Assembly: GCF_008635795.1 (NCBI RefSeq) | Contig: NZ_VWRQ01000027.1 | Span: forward strand, 1-64,000 | DNA length: 64,000 nucleotides | From: Paenibacillus tepidiphilus | GTDB taxonomy: Bacteria > Bacillota > Bacilli > Paenibacillales > Paenibacillaceae | Direction of reading: 5' to 3' | Shown here: in pieces, positions 61,636 to 64,000 of the stretch | Layout of the letters: each line of letters begins with the position of its first letter | How positions within the stretch are numbered: the stretch's first letter is position 1 | Made by a program: the position numbers and the translations under genes | The notes under the pieces: generated by a model | The model's database searches: none | What the model was told of the DNA's origin: nothing | What the model saw: only the letters and a program-made list of their open reading frames with translations

Positions 61636-63669
61636 ATGAGTAAAGTAGAGAAGAAGAAGCTCCTGACCGGACCCATCCTCCGCGGTGCGGTGAAAGACAG
61701 CTTCATCAAGCTGAATCCCGTCACCATGATGAAGAACCCGGTGATGTTCGTAGTGGAGCTGGGCACACTGATCGTCCTGCTGATGGTGCTGGCTCCCGGC
61801 TATTTCGGAGCGGAGGATGCGGTGGGCTTCAACATCGCCGTCCTTGTCATCCTGCTCTTCACGGTGCTGTTCGCCAACTTCGCCGAAGCGCTGGCCGAAG
61901 GCCGCGGCAAAGCCCAGGCGGATACGCTCAAGAAGACGAAGCAGGACATTGCCGCCAATAAACTCAGCAGCGGTGGCATCAAGGTCGTCTCCTCCTCGGA
62001 GCTGCGCAAAGGAGATATCGTCGTGGTCAGCCAGGGCGAGCTTATCCCGGGCGATGGCGAAGTCATTGAAGGTCTGGCCTCCGTGGACGAATCGGCGATT
62101 ACCGGCGAATCGGCTCCGGTCATCAAGGAGGCCGGCGGCGATTTCAATTCGGTAACCGGCGGTACGCGGGTCGTCAGCGATGAGATCAAGGTCAGAATCA
62201 CCAGTGAGCCGGGCGAATCCTTCCTGGACCGGATGATCTCTCTGGTCGAAGGTGCCAAGCGCCAAAAGACCCCTAACGAGATCGCGCTGAATACGCTGCT
62301 GATCAGTCTGACCATCATCTTCCTGATTGTTGTGGTCACGCTGCGTCCCATCGCGGCGTACCTGAATGTGGACCTGGAAATTCCGGTCCTGATTGCGCTG
62401 CTGGTTTGTCTTATTCCAACGACCATCGGCGGCCTGCTGTCCGCCATCGGGATTGCCGGGATGGACCGGGTCACACAGTTCAATGTGCTGGCCATGTCCG
62501 GCAAGGCGGTAGAAGCGGCCGGTGACATCAACACCATGATTCTCGATAAAACAGGAACGATTACCTTCGGCAACCGGATGGCCAGCGAGTTCATTCCGGC
62601 CGGCGGGGCCGGTGAAGAAGAGGTTGCCGTATGGGCAGCGGTCAGCTCCATTAAGGATGAGACGCCGGAAGGCCGGTCGGTGCTGGAGCTGGCGAAAAGG
62701 CTGGGCTACAGCTATGATTTCGGTCTGGCCGACCAAGGGGAATTTATTGAATTCCGAGCAGAGACGCGGATGAGCGGACTGGACCTTGCGGATGGGCGCA
62801 AAGTGCGCAAAGGCGCAGTGGACTCCATCAAGGCGTGGGTTAACGCCCAAGGCGGAAGCGTTCCGGAGAATCTTGAGACGCTCTCAAGCGGCATTGCCGG
62901 GAAGGGCGGGACCCCGCTGGCCGTCGCCGTGGACAGCACCATTTACGGGCTAATCTATCTCAAGGACACCGTCAAGCCGGGAATGAAGGAGCGGTTCGAT
63001 GAGCTGCGCAAGATGGGAATCCGGACGATTATGTGTACGGGCGACAATCCGCTTACCGCAGCGACCATCGCGGCAGAGGCCGGCGTAGACGGCTTTATCG
63101 CCGAGAGTACGCCGGAGAATAAGATCGAGGTTATCCGCCGTGAGCAGCAGGAGGGCAAGCTGGTGGCGATGACCGGGGACGGCACCAACGATGCTCCCGC
63201 ACTCGCCCAGGCCGATGTCGGGCTGGCGATGAACAGCGGCACCACCGCCGCCAAGGAAGCGGCCAACATGGTCGATCTGGATTCCGACCCCTCCAAGATT
63301 ATCGAGGTGGTCGCCATCGGCAAGCAGCTGCTGATGACGCGCGGCGCGCTGACCACGTTCAGTATCTCGAACGATATCGCCAAGTATTTTGCCATCATTC
63401 CGGCCATGTTCACGCTGGCGATCCCGCAGATGGAACGGCTGAATATCATGGGGCTCGGCTCGCCAAGCTCGGCAATTCTGTCCGCGCTGATCTTCAATGC
63501 AATCATCATTCCTCTGCTGATCCCGCTGGCGATGAAGGGCGTATCCTATAAGCCGATGAGCTCGACAAGTCTCCTGCGGCGCAATATCTTTGTCTATGGA
63601 CTCGGGGGCATTATCGTTCCCTTCCTGGGCATCAAGCTGATTGATTTAATGGTAAGCCTCTGGATTTAA
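61636..63669 (+). CDS. kdpB: KdpB, catalytic P-type ATPase subunit
   Basis: The 677-residue P-type ATPase has TGESAPV, the phosphorylation site DKTGTIT, MTGDGTNDAPALAQADVGLAMNSG and seven or so helices. It hydrolyses ATP to drive K+ uptake by KdpA. AGAGAGGGAGAACG precedes the ATG; it is 16 bp after kdpA. Confidence 0.97.
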   Translation: MSKVEKKKLLTGPILRGAVKDSFIKLNPVTMMKNPVMFVVELGTLIVLLMVLAPGYFGAEDAVGFNIAVLVILLFTVLFANFAEALAEGRGKAQADTLKKTKQDIAANKLSSGGIKVVSSSELRKGDIVVVSQGELIPGDGEVIEGLASVDESAITGESAPVIKEAGGDFNSVTGGTRVVSDEIKVRITSEPGESFLDRMISLVEGAKRQKTPNEIALNTLLISLTIIFLIVVVTLRPIAAYLNVDLEIPVLIALLVCLIPTTIGGLLSAIGIAGMDRVTQFNVLAMSGKAVEAAGDINTMILDKTGTITFGNRMASEFIPAGGAGEEEVAVWAAVSSIKDETPEGRSVLELAKRLGYSYDFGLADQGEFIEFRAETRMSGLDLADGRKVRKGAVDSIKAWVNAQGGSVPENLETLSSGIAGKGGTPLAVAVDSTIYGLIYLKDTVKPGMKERFDELRKMGIRTIMCTGDNPLTAATIAAEAGVDGFIAESTPENKIEVIRREQQEGKLVAMTGDGTNDAPALAQADVGLAMNSGTTAAKEAANMVDLDSDPSKIIEVVAIGKQLLMTRGALTTFSISNDIAKYFAIIPAMFTLAIPQMERLNIMGLGSPSSAILSALIFNAIIIPLLIPLAMKGVSYKPMSSTSLLRRNIFVYGLGGIIVPFLGIKLIDLMVSLWI

Positions 63670-63705
63670 GATGGACGCACCGTTTAACGAAAGGATGTAT
63701 AAACA

Positions 63706-64000
63706 ATGGCTAATGCGAACGCGCAACCAACAGAGCAGAACAGAATCTCACCCGCATCCTATCTTCTGATTGTCATCAGATTATCCCTCATATTCATAGT
63801 CCTGTGCGGGCTGGTCTATCCGCTTCTCTCGACCGGGCTGGCTCAGCTGCTGATGCCCAAGCAGGCGGATGGCAGCCTGCTCAAGGACAGCAGCGGCAAG
63901 GTCATCGGCTCCGCCCTGATCGGGCAGACATTTACCGATCCGGCGCTCTTCCAGAGCCGGATCTCCAGCATTGAGTACAAAGCCGAGGCCTCCGGCTCCA
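63706..64000 (+). CDS. kdpC: KdpC, K+-transporting ATPase C subunit (cut by window end)
   Basis: The frame starts at ATG 63706 after GAAAGGATG and is open to the last base, 98 codons. It shows a polar N-terminus, one helix (LLIVIRLSLIFIVLCGLVYP) and the KdpC motif GSALIGQTFTDPALFQSRIS. KdpC stabilises the KdpAB complex and raises ATP affinity. The 3' half is beyond the window. Confidence 0.95.
   Translation, partial: MANANAQPTEQNRISPASYLLIVIRLSLIFIVLCGLVYPLLSTGLAQLLMPKQADGSLLKDSSGKVIGSALIGQTFTDPALFQSRISSIEYKAEASGS

Overview
The window looks like chromosomal DNA of a Gram-positive, spore-former-type bacterium close to Paenibacillus. The protein families point that way: YesM/YesN-type two-component systems, LplB/LplC-type sugar permeases, a transmembrane AraC regulator of the YesS/RhgR type and a SigY-like operon. 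So do the moderately high GC, the strong AAGGAGG-type ribosome-binding sites, the frequent GTG/TTG starts and the short intergenic repeat families. The assignment is inference from gene content.

Layout. (1) 1-1013: the 3' part of a group II intron with its reverse transcriptase/maturase, followed by an array of about 52-bp repeats (1225-1516). (2) 1746-14446, plus strand: a locus that reads as uptake and intracellular breakdown of unsaturated uronic-acid oligosaccharides, probably glycosaminoglycan-like. It holds GH88, a heparinase II/III-type lyase broken by one in-frame amber codon, a YesM/YesN-like two-component system, an ABC importer (two permeases and a lipoprotein) and GH35. A shared sequence box stands 57-59 bp upstream of a -10-like hexamer in front of GH88, permease 1 and the binding protein. 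(3) 15301-32269: a pectin/rhamnogalacturonan locus. The minus strand carries a second ABC importer with an SGNH esterase and a membrane-bound AraC regulator. The plus strand carries GH43, GH28, CE8 pectinesterase, an alpha/beta-hydrolase esterase, GH105 and a CE12 esterase with an SLH-like tail. A cupin-AraC regulator lies between them. None of the enzymes has a visible signal peptide, so they appear to act on imported oligosaccharides. A second array of the same 52-bp repeat family closes this region (32405-32735).

(4) 33446-47667, plus strand: a compact fermentative hydrogen module. It encodes HydE, a two-polypeptide 2-oxoacid:ferredoxin oxidoreductase (gamma-delta fusion plus alpha-beta fusion), a three-subunit NAD(H)/ferredoxin-type [FeFe] hydrogenase, HydG, a divergent HydF paralogue, an aspartase-family lyase and a canonical HydF. 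The logic is pyruvate to reduced ferredoxin to H2, with cofactor assembly encoded alongside. A Rex-like palindrome sits inside a promoter spacer before the oxidoreductase genes.

(5) 47731-51163, minus strand: an ECF sigma factor, a membrane protein, an ABC ATPase and an ABC permease, arranged like the sigY-yxl operon. (6) 51466-54411, plus strand: a DeoR regulator, a Cof-type HAD phosphatase, an unlisted 50-residue membrane peptide and an MFS exporter; then a minus-strand class I glutamine amidotransferase-like hydrolase. (7) 55603-64000: kdpDE followed by kdpFABC (kdpC cut by the window end). Two near-identical direct-repeat boxes, probably KdpE operators, precede kdpD and kdpF, and two extra small membrane peptides precede kdpF.
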